A DNA stretch of 64,000 bases from Motiliproteus sp965230735 (GCF_965230735.1 NZ_OZ246016.1:2914001-2978000); one strand, 5' to 3'. Shown: positions 34,837 through 44,620, numbered from the stretch's first letter. Notes: a model not told the origin generated them from the letters alone. Numbers and translations: made by a program.

Positions 34837-35715
34837 ATGTTTGATATCAACCTGTTCGCCCTCTTCGGCCAGCTGCTGATCGGGCTCATTAACGGCTCCT
34901 TTTACGCTCTGCTCGCGCTGGGCTTGGCGATCATCTTCGGTCTGTTGAAGGTCATCAACTTTTCCCAGGGTGCGCTCTATATGCTGGGTGCCTTCGGCGC
35001 CTGGATGGGTCTCAACTATCTTGGTATTAGCTACTGGTGGGCACTGTTCCTGGTCCCACTGGCCGTTGGCGCCATCGGTATCCTGTGCGAACGCTTCCTG
35101 ATTCGTCCGATTGCCAATGAAGATCACCTCTACAGCCTGCTGCTGACCTTTGGTGTCGCGCTGGTGCTGCAGGGCCTGTTCACCCACTGGTACGGTTCTT
35201 CCGGTCTGCCCTACGCGATCCCGGACGAGCTCAAAGGGGGCTTCCGCCTGCCCTTCATGTACCTGCCGACCTACCGCGCCTGGATCATCGTTATCTCACT
35301 GGCGGTCTGCCTGGGTACCTGGCTGCTGATTGAAAAAACCAAGCTGGGCGCCTACCTGCGTGCCGGCACTGAAAACCCGCAACTGATGCAGGCCTTCGGT
35401 ATCAACGTTCCGCTGATCGTTACCCTGACCTATGGCTTCGGTGTTGCGCTGGCTGGTTTCGCTGGTGTTCTGGCCGCCCCGGTTTACTCGGTCTCCCCCG
35501 AGATGGGTTCCAACATCCTGATCGTCGTGTTCGCCATCGTGGTTATCGGCGGCATGGGCTCCATCGGCGGCGCGATTGCCACCGGCCTGGGCATGGGTGT
35601 GGTCGAAGGCCTGACCAAGTACTTCTACCCGGAAGCCTCTAACACCGTCATCTTCCTGGTCATGGTTCTGGTGCTGTTGACCAAGCCGGCCGGACTGTTC
35701 GGCAAAGAAGCCTGA
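34837..35715 (+). CDS. ABC transporter permease (LivH-like)
   Basis: 292 aa with about eight membrane helices. It shows the LivH pattern GLINGSFYALLALGLAIIFGLLKVINFSQGALYMLGAF near the start, the coupling region TKLGAYLRAGTENPQLMQAFGINV (residues ~167-190) and GGMGSIGGAIATGLGMGVVEGL near the end. It forms the membrane channel with the LivM-like protein. Confidence 0.93.
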   Translation: MFDINLFALFGQLLIGLINGSFYALLALGLAIIFGLLKVINFSQGALYMLGAFGAWMGLNYLGISYWWALFLVPLAVGAIGILCERFLIRPIANEDHLYSLLLTFGVALVLQGLFTHWYGSSGLPYAIPDELKGGFRLPFMYLPTYRAWIIVISLAVCLGTWLLIEKTKLGAYLRAGTENPQLMQAFGINVPLIVTLTYGFGVALAGFAGVLAAPVYSVSPEMGSNILIVVFAIVVIGGMGSIGGAIATGLGMGVVEGLTKYFYPEASNTVIFLVMVLVLLTKPAGLFGKEA

Positions 35716-35849
35716 TCGATCGGGCCTGAAACCTGCAAGGGACAGGCTGGGTAGCAACCTCAACCTCGTTGAACGCCCACTCAGCCGTTGTCCGAACCGA
35801 CTTTGATTTATCCAGTCGTCACGATATTGAACAATTGGTGGTATCGAAA

Positions 35850-36776
35850 ATGAACAATAAGAAGCTCAATCTGATTCTGCTGGGACTGGCGTTGGTTGCG
35901 CCGCTGGTCCTCTACCCGGTCTTTCTGATGAAAGTCCTCTGTTTCGCCCTGTTTGCTTGTGCCTTCAACCTGCTGCTGGGCTTCTCCGGACTGCTCTCCT
36001 TCGGCCACGCCGTGTTCCTGGGTAGTGGTTCCTACATCACCGGTTACCTGATGCTCTCCGTCGAGGGCTTGACGCCAGAAGTGGCCATTCTGGCCGGCGT
36101 TGCAGTCTCCGCCGCCATCGGTTTCGTCTACGGCAAGCTGGCGGTTAAGCGTGAAGGGATCTACTTCGCGATGGTTACCCTGGCCCTGGCGCAGCTGGCC
36201 TTCTTCTTCTACCTGCAAGCCCCGTTCACCGGCGGTGAGGACGGCATCCAGGGGATCCCCCGCGGCAAGCTGTTCGGGGTGATTGATCTGTCCGACAACC
36301 TGGTGATGTACTACTTCGTGCTGGCAGTCTTCATCGGTGGCTTTGCGCTGATCTACCGCACCATCCACAGCCCGTTCGGCCAGGTGATGAAGGCGATCCG
36401 CGAGAACGAGCCCCGTGCGATCTCGCTGGGCTACAAGGTCAACCAGTACAAGCTGCTGTGTTTCGTGATCTCTGCCACCCTAGCTGGTCTGGCCGGCTCC
36501 ACCAAAGCACTGGTATTCCAGTTGGCCTCGCTGACCGACGTGCACTGGTTCATGTCCGGTGAGGTGGTACTGATGACGCTGTTGGGTGGCATGGGCACCA
36601 TCTGGGGCCCGGTACTGGGCGCTGGCACCATCGTTACGCTGCAAAACGCCCTGGCCGCTGGCCCGCTGGGCAACTACATCCACGTAATCATGGGTGTGGT
36701 GTTCGTGATCTGTGTACTGGCCTTCCGTAACGGTCTGGTCGGCGAGCTGCAAAAGCTGGTCAAGCGTAACTTCTAA
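35850..36776 (+). CDS. ABC transporter permease (LivM-like)
   Basis: 308 aa from the ATG at 35850 (GGTGG eight bases upstream); an in-frame TTG at 35769 would add 27 non-hydrophobic residues and is less likely. LivM traits are NLLLGFSGLLSFGHAVFLGSGSYITGYL, the coupling helix SPFGQVMKAIRENEPRAISLGYKVNQYK and GGMGTIWGPVLGAG. It is the partner of the LivH-like permease. Confidence 0.92.
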   Translation: MNNKKLNLILLGLALVAPLVLYPVFLMKVLCFALFACAFNLLLGFSGLLSFGHAVFLGSGSYITGYLMLSVEGLTPEVAILAGVAVSAAIGFVYGKLAVKREGIYFAMVTLALAQLAFFFYLQAPFTGGEDGIQGIPRGKLFGVIDLSDNLVMYYFVLAVFIGGFALIYRTIHSPFGQVMKAIRENEPRAISLGYKVNQYKLLCFVISATLAGLAGSTKALVFQLASLTDVHWFMSGEVVLMTLLGGMGTIWGPVLGAGTIVTLQNALAAGPLGNYIHVIMGVVFVICVLAFRNGLVGELQKLVKRNF

Positions 36777-36811
36777 TCAAAGTTGGCATTCAACGGTTAA
36801 GCGAGGTCAGT

Positions 36812-37438
36812 ATGATTAATTCGAAACCTACCGCTCTGGACCTGCCGGTTCCGACCCTGGAACAGCTGCCCGATACCACCGCACGATATCTGGGGATCTG
36901 TCAGGAAAAGCTTGGCATGGTGCCGAACGTACTGGCCGCTTACAGCCACAACCTGCCGCAGTTCGATGCCTTCGCCCAACTCTACAACTGTCTGATGTTG
37001 GGTGAATCCGGACTGAGTGCATTGGAGCGGGAGATGATCGCTGTGGTCGTCTCCTCCGCCAACCACTGTTACTACTGCCTGACCGCCCACGGTGCAGCGG
37101 TTCGGCAGTACAGCGAAAACCCCATTCTGGGCGAGCAGTTGGTGATGAATTATCGCGCCGCTGAGTTGAGCACTCGCCACCGGGCCATGCTCGATTTTGC
37201 CGATCAGCTGACCCGCCATCCGGATCAAACCACAGAAGCCGACCGCCAAGCTCTGCGCGATGCCGGTTTCAGCGATACCGAGATCTGGGATATCGCCTCC
37301 CTCACCGGTTTTTACAACATGACCAACCGGTTGGCTGGCGCCACCGAAATGGTTCCCAACCCCGAGTATCACAGCCAGTACCGCGACCTGCCCGCGGCGC
37401 CTCGAGCCGAGGCTCGGCAGTCCCAAACAACAAAATAA
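36812..37438 (+). CDS. AhpD-like / carboxymuconolactone decarboxylase-family protein
   Basis: 208 aa. The CMD fold is shown by LSALEREMIAVVVSSANHCYYCLTAHGAAVRQ, with the redox pair C-x-x-C and the proton-relay histidine as in AhpD and peroxidase-related enzymes. AhpD-like members reduce peroxides through a thiol relay. CMD members in catabolic operons have other roles. It lies between the permease and the first acyl-CoA synthetase with short gaps (35 and 25 bp), so it belongs to the same operon. Its role there is unknown. Confidence 0.85.
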   Translation: MINSKPTALDLPVPTLEQLPDTTARYLGICQEKLGMVPNVLAAYSHNLPQFDAFAQLYNCLMLGESGLSALEREMIAVVVSSANHCYYCLTAHGAAVRQYSENPILGEQLVMNYRAAELSTRHRAMLDFADQLTRHPDQTTEADRQALRDAGFSDTEIWDIASLTGFYNMTNRLAGATEMVPNPEYHSQYRDLPAAPRAEARQSQTTK

Positions 37439-37463
37439 CCATAATATTTCGGAGGTCCTGCGA

Positions 37464-39164
37464 ATGAACGCGCCTACTTCCCCTTCTGCTCCTAACTCCA
37501 GCTATACCAGTGCCACCAGCAGCACCCCGCTGATCGGTGAAACCATCGGCGATCTGTTCGACCGGATCGCCAGCGAATACGCCACCAACGATGCCCTGGT
37601 GTCGATGCATCAGGGCATTCGCTGGAGCTACCGCGAACTGCAACAGCAGGTCGAGCGTTGCGCCCGTGCACTGATGGCGATCGGCGTCGAAAAAGGCGAT
37701 CGCGTCGGTATCTGGTCACCCAATAACGCCCAGTGGTGCGTCACCCAGTTCGCCACCGCCAAGATCGGCGCCGTGCTGGTGAACATCAACCCGGCCTACC
37801 GTCTACACGAGCTGGAATACGCACTGAACCAGTCCGAGTGTCGCTACCTGATCGCGGCAGACCAGTTCAAGAGCTCCAACTACACCGCCATGCTCAACAA
37901 GCTGGTCCCCGAACTGGCCCAGTCCGAACCCGGCAAGCTGATCACCCCGGCACTGCCGCACCTGAACGGCGTGATTACCCTGTCCGACAAACCCGCCGCC
38001 GGTTTCATGAGCTGGCAGCAGATGCTGGACCAGGCCGACAACACCTCCGTTGATGCCCTGCAGGAGCGTCAGAGCGAACTGCAGTTCGATGATCCGATCA
38101 ACATCCAGTACACCTCCGGCACCACCGGTTTCCCGAAGGGTGCCACCCTCAGTCACCACAACATTCTCAACAACGGTTTCTTCGTTACCGAGAGCCAGCG
38201 ATTCACCGATCAAGACCGTCTTGTGATCCCGGTACCGCTGTACCACTGCTTCGGCATGGTGATGGGTAACCTGGGCTGCGTCAGCCACGGCGCCACGATG
38301 ATCTACCCGAGTGAAGCCTTCGAGCCCGATTCAGTCCTCAAGGCCGTCGCTGAAGAGCGTGCCACTGCGCTGTACGGGGTACCGACCATGTTTATCGCGG
38401 TACTGGAGCACCCGACCTTTGCCGATTACAACCTCGACTCATTGCGCACCGGCGTCATGGCCGGCGCCACCTGCCCGGTGGAGGTGATGAAGCAGGTGAT
38501 CGAGCAGCTGCACATGAAAGAGGTGCAGATCGCCTACGGTATGACCGAGACCAGCCCGGTCAGCACCCAGACCGGCGCCGAAGACCCGATCGACAAGCGC
38601 GTCAGCACCGTCGGCCGGACTCAGCCCCATCTGGAATCCAAGATCATCGACTCCCTGGGCAAGATCGTCCCCCGCGGCGAGATCGGCGAGCTCTGCACCC
38701 GGGGCTACAGCGTCATGCTGGGCTACTGGAATAACGAAGAAGCGACCCTGAACGCGATCGACAGTGCCGGTTGGATGCACACCGGCGACCTGGCAACCAT
38801 GGACGACGAGGGTTACATCAGCATCATCGGCCGCAGCAAGGACATGGTGATCCGCGGTGGTGAAAACATCTATCCCCGCGAAATCGAGGAGTTCCTCTAC
38901 ACCCACCCGGCGATCTCCGACGCCCAGGTTACCGGCGTACCGGACAAAAAGTACGGCGAAGAGCTGGTGGCCTGGATCATCCTCAAGCCCGAGGCGGATC
39001 TGACCGAGCAGGAGCTGCGAGACTACTGCAAGGACAAGATCTCCCACTTCAAGGTGCCACGTTACATCAAGTTCACCGATGCCTTCCCGATGACCGTCAC
39101 CGGCAAGATCCAGAAGTTCAAGATGCGTGAGATCACCATCGATGAGCTGGGTCTTGATAGCTGA
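37464..39164 (+). CDS. AMP-dependent acyl-CoA synthetase (FadD/medium-chain type)
   Basis: 566 aa, preceded by GGAGG. ANL-superfamily motifs appear in order: YTSGTTGFPKGATLSHHN (ATP loop), YGMTETSPVS, TGDLATMDDEGYISIIGRSKDMVIRGGENIYPREIEEFL (hinge) and the catalytic lysine in TVTGKIQKFKMRE. It should activate a carboxylic acid with ATP and CoA. The paralogue follows 51 bp downstream. With the transporter this suggests uptake plus activation of organic acids; chain type cannot be read. Confidence 0.9.
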   Translation: MNAPTSPSAPNSSYTSATSSTPLIGETIGDLFDRIASEYATNDALVSMHQGIRWSYRELQQQVERCARALMAIGVEKGDRVGIWSPNNAQWCVTQFATAKIGAVLVNINPAYRLHELEYALNQSECRYLIAADQFKSSNYTAMLNKLVPELAQSEPGKLITPALPHLNGVITLSDKPAAGFMSWQQMLDQADNTSVDALQERQSELQFDDPINIQYTSGTTGFPKGATLSHHNILNNGFFVTESQRFTDQDRLVIPVPLYHCFGMVMGNLGCVSHGATMIYPSEAFEPDSVLKAVAEERATALYGVPTMFIAVLEHPTFADYNLDSLRTGVMAGATCPVEVMKQVIEQLHMKEVQIAYGMTETSPVSTQTGAEDPIDKRVSTVGRTQPHLESKIIDSLGKIVPRGEIGELCTRGYSVMLGYWNNEEATLNAIDSAGWMHTGDLATMDDEGYISIIGRSKDMVIRGGENIYPREIEEFLYTHPAISDAQVTGVPDKKYGEELVAWIILKPEADLTEQELRDYCKDKISHFKVPRYIKFTDAFPMTVTGKIQKFKMREITIDELGLDS

Positions 39165-39215
39165 TCGACTTTACAGAATTCAATGAATTAGAGAATTAAA
39201 ACAATAGGTAAGGTT

Positions 39216-40883
39216 ATGACTGAGCAAACTTATCAGGACTATATCGCCAAATTCACCCCGCAGATGATCGAGTCGCAGTTCAGCGGCCAGTTGAGCGAAG
39301 CACCCGGCATCAACGTCTGCGTCGAGAGCTGTGACCGCCACGCCCAGCAGAACCCGGACAAGGCCGCGCTGCGCTACCAGCGTATCGACGGCAGCAAGGG
39401 CGAGCTGAGCTTCGCCGAGCTGCAGCGCCGTTCGGCCCAGTTCGCCAACATGCTCAAAAATCAGGGCATCGGAAAAGGCGACCGGGTTGCCTGCCTGCTG
39501 CCCCGGACCCCTGAGCTGCTGATCGCGGTACTGGGAACCCTGCGTGCCGGCGGTGTTTATCAGCCGCTGTTCACCGCGTTCGGTTCCGGTGCGATCGAGT
39601 ACCGCCTCAACTGCGCCGGCTCCAAGCTGATCATCACCAACCCCGAGCAGTGGCCCAAGCTGGCCGACGTCAAAGACCTGCCCAAGACCATGCTGGTGGC
39701 CGACAGTTCTGAGGCCTGTGCTTCGGAATCCGACCTGCTGTGGCAACAGGCCGTCGACAGCCAGGACGATCAGTTCGAACCAGTCCTGATAGGCCGGGAC
39801 GAGCCCTTCCTGCAGATGTTCACCTCCGGCACCACCGGCAAATCCAAGGGCGTTGCAGTTCCGGCCAAGGCGTTGGTCTCGTTCTGGACCTATATGGAGC
39901 TGGCGATCGGCCTGCGTGACGAGGACAACTACTGGAACGTAGCCGATCCGGGTTGGGCTTACGGTCTCTACTACGCCGTTGTCGGCCCGCTGCTGCTGGG
40001 TTGCACCACCCACTTCAACGAGCACGGTTTCACCGCCGACAACACCTACGCCTTTATGCAGGAGTTCGAGATCACCAACCTAGCGGCGGCGCCGACCGCC
40101 TACCGCCTGTTGATGGCCAACGAAGCCCAGCGTGCCGACTACAACATCAACCTGCGCGTCGCCAGCAGCGCCGGCGAGCCGTTGAACCCGGAAGTCGCCA
40201 ACTGGATGGATCGCGTGTTCAGCTGCCCGGTTCGTGATCACTACGGTCAGACCGAAACAGGCATGACCGCCTGTAACTATCACGCGCTGGACCACGAAGA
40301 GCATGTCGCCTGCATGGGCTTCCCGATGCCCGGCTACCGCCTGGTGGCACTGGATGACGAGTTCAACGAAGTCGAACCGGGCCAAACCGGCCAGCTGGCG
40401 GTCGACGTCAGCCAGTCACCGCAGTTCTTCTTTATGGGTTACAGCTTCTCCGACAAGAAGCCGTACCACGGCAACTACTACCTGACCGGCGATATGGTGA
40501 TCCGCAATGCCGACGGTTCCCACTCCTACACCGGTCGCGATGACGACATCATCACCTCCGCCGGTTACCGGATCGGCCCGGCCGACGTCGAAAGCACCCT
40601 ACTGGAACACCCGGCGGTTATCGAAAGCGCCGTGGTGGCCAAACCCTGCGAAAAGCGCGGCTCGATCGTCAAGGCCTATGCGGTGATCCGGGAGCAGGAT
40701 GAGCCTAATGATGCGCTAGTGGAAGAGCTGCAGCAGTACGTTCGCAACCGTCTGTCGACCCACTCTTTCCCGCGCGAGATCGAGTTTGTCAAAGAACTGC
40801 CGAAAACGCCCAGCGGTAAGCTGCAGCGCTTCCTGCTACGTCAACGGGCTGTGGATGAACTGGACGGTCAAGGCGCCGCCTGA
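39216..40883 (+). CDS. AMP-dependent acyl-CoA synthetase (acetyl-CoA-synthetase-like)
   Basis: 555 aa. ANL motifs: FTSGTTGKSKGVAVPAKA, YGQTETGMTACNYH, TGDMVIRNADGSHSYTGRDDDIITSAGYRIGPADVESTLLEHP and TPSGKLQRFLLRQ with the C-terminal catalytic lysine. DPGWAYGLYY after the ATP loop is typical of acetate/propionate/medium-chain ligases. It differs from the preceding synthetase and probably handles a second acid or a shorter product. It is the last gene of the operon, ending at a strong terminator. Confidence 0.9.
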   Translation: MTEQTYQDYIAKFTPQMIESQFSGQLSEAPGINVCVESCDRHAQQNPDKAALRYQRIDGSKGELSFAELQRRSAQFANMLKNQGIGKGDRVACLLPRTPELLIAVLGTLRAGGVYQPLFTAFGSGAIEYRLNCAGSKLIITNPEQWPKLADVKDLPKTMLVADSSEACASESDLLWQQAVDSQDDQFEPVLIGRDEPFLQMFTSGTTGKSKGVAVPAKALVSFWTYMELAIGLRDEDNYWNVADPGWAYGLYYAVVGPLLLGCTTHFNEHGFTADNTYAFMQEFEITNLAAAPTAYRLLMANEAQRADYNINLRVASSAGEPLNPEVANWMDRVFSCPVRDHYGQTETGMTACNYHALDHEEHVACMGFPMPGYRLVALDDEFNEVEPGQTGQLAVDVSQSPQFFFMGYSFSDKKPYHGNYYLTGDMVIRNADGSHSYTGRDDDIITSAGYRIGPADVESTLLEHPAVIESAVVAKPCEKRGSIVKAYAVIREQDEPNDALVEELQQYVRNRLSTHSFPREIEFVKELPKTPSGKLQRFLLRQRAVDELDGQGAA

Positions 40884-40914
40884 TCCCTGCGTGAGAATCC
40901 TATCGTAGGCCTTC

Positions 40915-40953
40915 CCTGTCAGCCTTGAGGAGCGGCTGGCAGGGCTTTTTTTC
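40915..40953 (+). terminator. Terminator of the transporter/ligase operon
   Basis: CCCTGTCAGCC (40915-40925) pairs with GGCTGGCAGGG (40935-40945), with one G-T pair, followed by seven T. Confidence 0.9.
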
Positions 40954-41020
40954 GCAGCGCGATCGAGGGGATCATATCGCTCGGCCTAACGACGGGCCGC
41001 AACGGAGCAGACGGTGTTTT

Positions 41021-42304
41021 TTAGCTGTGCTGGCACTTATCCGGGTAGCAGACCTGATTTCGTCCCTGGGATTTGGCCCGGTAGAGTTCGGTATCCATCG
41101 CCAACATCAGCTCACCGGTTTCCGAGCCACTGGTCGGATAGGTGGCGATACCAAAACTTGCGGTCAGTGACAGGCTCTGCTGCTCATAGCAGAACTGATG
41201 CGATTCCAGCGCCAGCCTCAGCTGCGCACAGAGCTCGACCATCGCTGACTGTTCGGTCTGCGGGCTCAACAACAGAAACTCTTCCCCGCCCCAGCGGAAC
41301 AGGAAGTCCGAGCGCCGTATCCGCTCTTCCAGCAGTTTCGCCACCGTCTTCAGCACATAGTCACCCCCGACATGGCCGAGCTGATCATTCACGGATTTAA
41401 AGAAATCCAGATCGATCAGGGCCAGGCTCAACGGCTGCTGATGACGCCCAGCCAGGTGCAGCTGGCTGTCAAACACGCGACGGCACTCACGGCGATTGCG
41501 TAGACCGGTCAGTTCATCGTAAGCCGCCAGTTCCTGCAGGCGTTGCTCCAGCAATTTTTGACGGGTCACATCGGTTACGATGCCGGTTGCCCGTACCGGT
41601 TTGAGATCCTCATCGTATTCGGAGATACAGCCGGTATCATGAACCCAGAGGTAATGACCGTTACGGTTGCGCAAACGATAGGTCGCCGCATAGCGCTCCC
41701 GTTGCCCGTTCAGGTGCTCCCCCATGATCCGCAACACCCGCTGCTGATCGCTGGGGTGGATATTGTCTTTCCAGGTATCGACCACCGGCGGCATTTCATC
41801 CGGACCGTATCCGAGCATCCGCTTCAATGACGGGCTGAAGTAGACCGCCCCGTTCTCTATCTCCCAATCCCAAAGCCCATCGCTGCTGGCATCGATGGCG
41901 GTCAGGATCTGGGCCTCACGCCCCTTGTCCCTGGACTCGTAAGCTCGTCGACTGCTGATATCGCGGGCGACAGACAGAAAGAATTCCTGATTTCGGTGGC
42001 TAAAGACGGTGGTGTTCACCTCCACCGGAAATTCGGAACCATCCTTACGGCAGTGGTGACCGTTGAAGGTGTAACGCTTCTCGGCGCGGATCACATTCGC
42101 GATCGCCTGCCATTGACCGTTTTCGGTCACATGTTTCTGCAGACTAAGCACCGAATGGTTCAGCACTTCGTGCTTTTCCATTAACAGGTCTTCATGGCCG
42201 GCTCGGTTAACCCAGATAATGTTCGAGCTGGCGGGATCGATCAGATAAACAGCATCGGCCATCTGATCATGGATAAACGTAAAATCTTCTACATCATCGA
42301 ACAT
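41021..42304 (-). CDS. PAS-PAS diguanylate cyclase
   Basis: 427 aa without membrane segments. The first PAS domain covers about 10-120 (DAVYLIDPASSNIIWVNRAGHEDLL, ending in SVARDISSRR). The second, of PAS_3 type, covers about 133-250 (WDWEIENGAVYFSPSLKRMLGY...TGIVTDVTRQK). The GGDEF domain has GGEEF with an RxxD I-site (RRSD) five residues before it. It is a cytoplasmic c-di-GMP synthase with feedback inhibition. The signal may be a redox cofactor or small ligand in a PAS pocket. Confidence 0.9.
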   Translation of the reverse strand: MFDDVEDFTFIHDQMADAVYLIDPASSNIIWVNRAGHEDLLMEKHEVLNHSVLSLQKHVTENGQWQAIANVIRAEKRYTFNGHHCRKDGSEFPVEVNTTVFSHRNQEFFLSVARDISSRRAYESRDKGREAQILTAIDASSDGLWDWEIENGAVYFSPSLKRMLGYGPDEMPPVVDTWKDNIHPSDQQRVLRIMGEHLNGQRERYAATYRLRNRNGHYLWVHDTGCISEYDEDLKPVRATGIVTDVTRQKLLEQRLQELAAYDELTGLRNRRECRRVFDSQLHLAGRHQQPLSLALIDLDFFKSVNDQLGHVGGDYVLKTVAKLLEERIRRSDFLFRWGGEEFLLLSPQTEQSAMVELCAQLRLALESHQFCYEQQSLSLTASFGIATYPTSGSETGELMLAMDTELYRAKSQGRNQVCYPDKCQHS

Positions 42305-42428
42305 CGATTCCCTACTTCCCGCTTCCGGCGGGGTCCTACCTACTGCAGGTGTTCTCGTAGCACTGGCGTTGTTGACTCGCTCTCCGGCGAAGGAAGATCA
42401 AAAGAGCTGCCCCCTTGATGTGAGCAAA

Positions 42429-42457
42429 GCAGGGCCGGATTGCCGATCCGGCCCTGC
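42429..42457. terminator. Strong 12-bp hairpin downstream of uvrB
   Basis: GCAGGGCCGGAT (42429-42440) and ATCCGGCCCTGC (42446-42457) are perfectly complementary around a 5-base loop. On the minus strand it is followed by TTTGCT only. It lies 105 bp beyond the uvrB stop and before the cyclase gene on the same strand; it may be a weak terminator. Confidence 0.5.
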
Positions 42458-42561
42458 TGCTGATAACAGTAACCGAAGCCGGTCGAATCCGCTTGGTTAA
42501 GCCGTGCTAAGGGTAGCAGCAGCGACGAAGCCCTAACAATCCGACTTTTAGTCGCAACCCC

Positions 42562-44580
42562 TCAGCCGACCAATGCGTGTTGTTTCAATTTCTGCAACTC
42601 ATCGCGGAAATAGGCGGCCTGTTCAAACTCCAGGTTCTTGGAAGCCTCGTACATCTGATCTTCCAGCTTGGTGATCGCCCGGCTGAGCTCCTTCGGCGAC
42701 ATCGCTTGGGGATCGGTGCTGTAATCAGCTTTGGGCTCGGCCACCTTGCGGCTGCTCTTGGCCGCTTTCTTACCGGGCACCCGGGCGCCTTCCATAATGT
42801 CGGCGATCGATTTGCTGACACTCTTGGGCACGATCCCGTTGGCTTCGTTGAAGGCCAGCTGCTTGGCCCGTCGGCGTTCGGTTTCGTCGATCGCCCGCTG
42901 CATCGAACCGGTGACCCGGTCGGCGTAGAGGATCGCCTTACCGTTGAGGTTCCGCGCCGCCCGACCGATGGTCTGGATCAGTGAGCGGTCCGAGCGCAGA
43001 AAGCCTTCCTTGTCGGCATCCAGGATCGCCACCAGCGACACCTCCGGCATATCCAGCCCTTCGCGCAGCAGATTGATCCCGATCAGTACATCGAACTCGC
43101 CGATCCGCAGATCCCGGATGATCTCAACCCGTTCCACCGTGTCGATATCCGAGTGCAGGTAGCGCACCCGAACCCCGTGTTCATCGAGGTACTCGGTCAG
43201 ATCCTCCGCCATCCGTTTAGTCAGCGTGGTGACCAGTATCCGTTCGCCCCGTTCCACCCGTTGGTTGATCTGGCTAAGCAGGTCATCCACCTGGGTGGTG
43301 GCGGGCCGCACTTCGATCTCCGGATCCACCAGGCCAGTCGGACGAACCACCTGCTCGACCACCTGACCAGCATGCTCGGCCTCGTAGTTTCCCGGCGTGG
43401 CTGAGACATAAACCGCCTGGGGCGCCAGTTGCTCCCACTCTTCGAATCGCAGCGGTCGGTTGTCCAGCGCCGACGGCAGCCGGAAACCGTACTCCACCAG
43501 CGTCTCCTTACGGGAGCGGTCACCCTTGTACATGGCTCCAAGTTGCGGAATGGTGACGTGGGACTCATCGATCACCAGCAAGGCCCCTTCGGGTAGGTAT
43601 TCAAACAACGTGGGCGGGGGCTGACCGGCTTCACGCCCCGAGAGGTAGCGGGAGTAGTTTTCGATCCCGGTGCAGTAACCCAGCTCCAGGATCATCTCGA
43701 TGTCGAACTGAGTCCGTTGTTCCAACCGCTGGGCTTCCAGCAGCTTGTTGTTCTCGCGCAACCGCTCCAACCGTTCCTTGAGTTCGACCTTGATTTTCTC
43801 GACCGCCTCCAGCAGCACTTCACGCGGGGTGACATAGTGTGACTTAGGATAGACCGTCACTCGCGGCACCTTGCGCAGCGTCTCGCCGGTCAGCGGATCG
43901 AAGTAACTGAGCTGTTCGATCTCGTCGTCAAACAGCTCGACCCGGATCGCATCACGCTCGGACTCAGCCGGGAAGATATCGATCACGTCACCGCGGGCCC
44001 GATAGGTGGCGCGATGCAGCTCAACATCGTTGCGGGTGTACTGCAATTCGGCCAGGCGTCGCAGAATGGTTCGTTGATCGACCCGATCGCCCCGGTCCAG
44101 GTGCATCATCATCTTCAGGTAGGACTTCGGGTCCCCCAGACCGTAGATCGATGAGACCGTAGCGACGATGATCGCATCGGGGCGCTCCAACAACGCCTTG
44201 GTGGCCGACAACCGCATCTGCTCGATATGCTCGTTCACCGACGAGTCCTTCTCGATATAGGTGTCCGACGCCGGCACATAGGCTTCGGGCTGGTAGTAGT
44301 CGTAGTAGGAGACGAAGTACTCCACCGCATTCTTGGGGAAAAACTCGCGAAACTCGCCGTACAGCTGCGCCGCCAGGGTCTTGTTCGGGGCCAGCACGAT
44401 CGTTGGACGCTGCTGTTGCGCGACCAGATTGGCGATGGTGAAAGTCTTGCCGGAGCCGGTCACACCCAACAGGGTTTGGGCGGCCAGACCGGCATTGATG
44501 CCTTCGGAAAGCTGGGCGATGGCGACCGGCTGATCGCCGGCGGGGTCAAAGCGCGAATTGACCTCAAATAAACTGGGCAT
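42562..44580 (-). CDS. uvrB: Excinuclease ABC subunit B
   Basis: 672 aa from the ATG at 44580. It contains Walker A LGVTGSGKTFT (38-48), the beta-hairpin region YFVSYYDYYQPEAYVP, helicase motifs (VIDESHVTIPQ, VSATPG, TLTKRMAEDLTEYL, GINLLREGLDMPEVSLVAILDADKEGFLRS, QTIGRAARN) and the C-terminal UVR motif that contacts UvrC. The full length is standard. UvrB verifies DNA damage for nucleotide excision repair. A LexA-like box overlaps its -10 element. It is divergent from aspC, as in Pseudomonas. The minus-strand frame stays open upstream, antisense to aspC, but family alignment ends at MPSLFE. Confidence 0.98.
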   Translation of the reverse strand: MPSLFEVNSRFDPAGDQPVAIAQLSEGINAGLAAQTLLGVTGSGKTFTIANLVAQQQRPTIVLAPNKTLAAQLYGEFREFFPKNAVEYFVSYYDYYQPEAYVPASDTYIEKDSSVNEHIEQMRLSATKALLERPDAIIVATVSSIYGLGDPKSYLKMMMHLDRGDRVDQRTILRRLAELQYTRNDVELHRATYRARGDVIDIFPAESERDAIRVELFDDEIEQLSYFDPLTGETLRKVPRVTVYPKSHYVTPREVLLEAVEKIKVELKERLERLRENNKLLEAQRLEQRTQFDIEMILELGYCTGIENYSRYLSGREAGQPPPTLFEYLPEGALLVIDESHVTIPQLGAMYKGDRSRKETLVEYGFRLPSALDNRPLRFEEWEQLAPQAVYVSATPGNYEAEHAGQVVEQVVRPTGLVDPEIEVRPATTQVDDLLSQINQRVERGERILVTTLTKRMAEDLTEYLDEHGVRVRYLHSDIDTVERVEIIRDLRIGEFDVLIGINLLREGLDMPEVSLVAILDADKEGFLRSDRSLIQTIGRAARNLNGKAILYADRVTGSMQRAIDETERRRAKQLAFNEANGIVPKSVSKSIADIMEGARVPGKKAAKSSRKVAEPKADYSTDPQAMSPKELSRAITKLEDQMYEASKNLEFEQAAYFRDELQKLKQHALVG

Positions 44581-44604
44581 ACGGTTTCCTGAGCCGGAGT
44601 GAAT

Positions 44605-44620
44605 CTGTACAATTATACGG
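44605..44620 (-). promoter_or_regulatory. LexA-like box overlapping the uvrB -10 element
   Basis: On the minus strand CCGTATAATTGTACAG matches the LexA consensus CTGTATATATATACAG at 12 of 16 positions; one outer CTG is CCG. It contains TATAAT, a perfect -10 box, 24 bases before the uvrB ATG. Repression by LexA would block polymerase directly. Confidence 0.5.
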
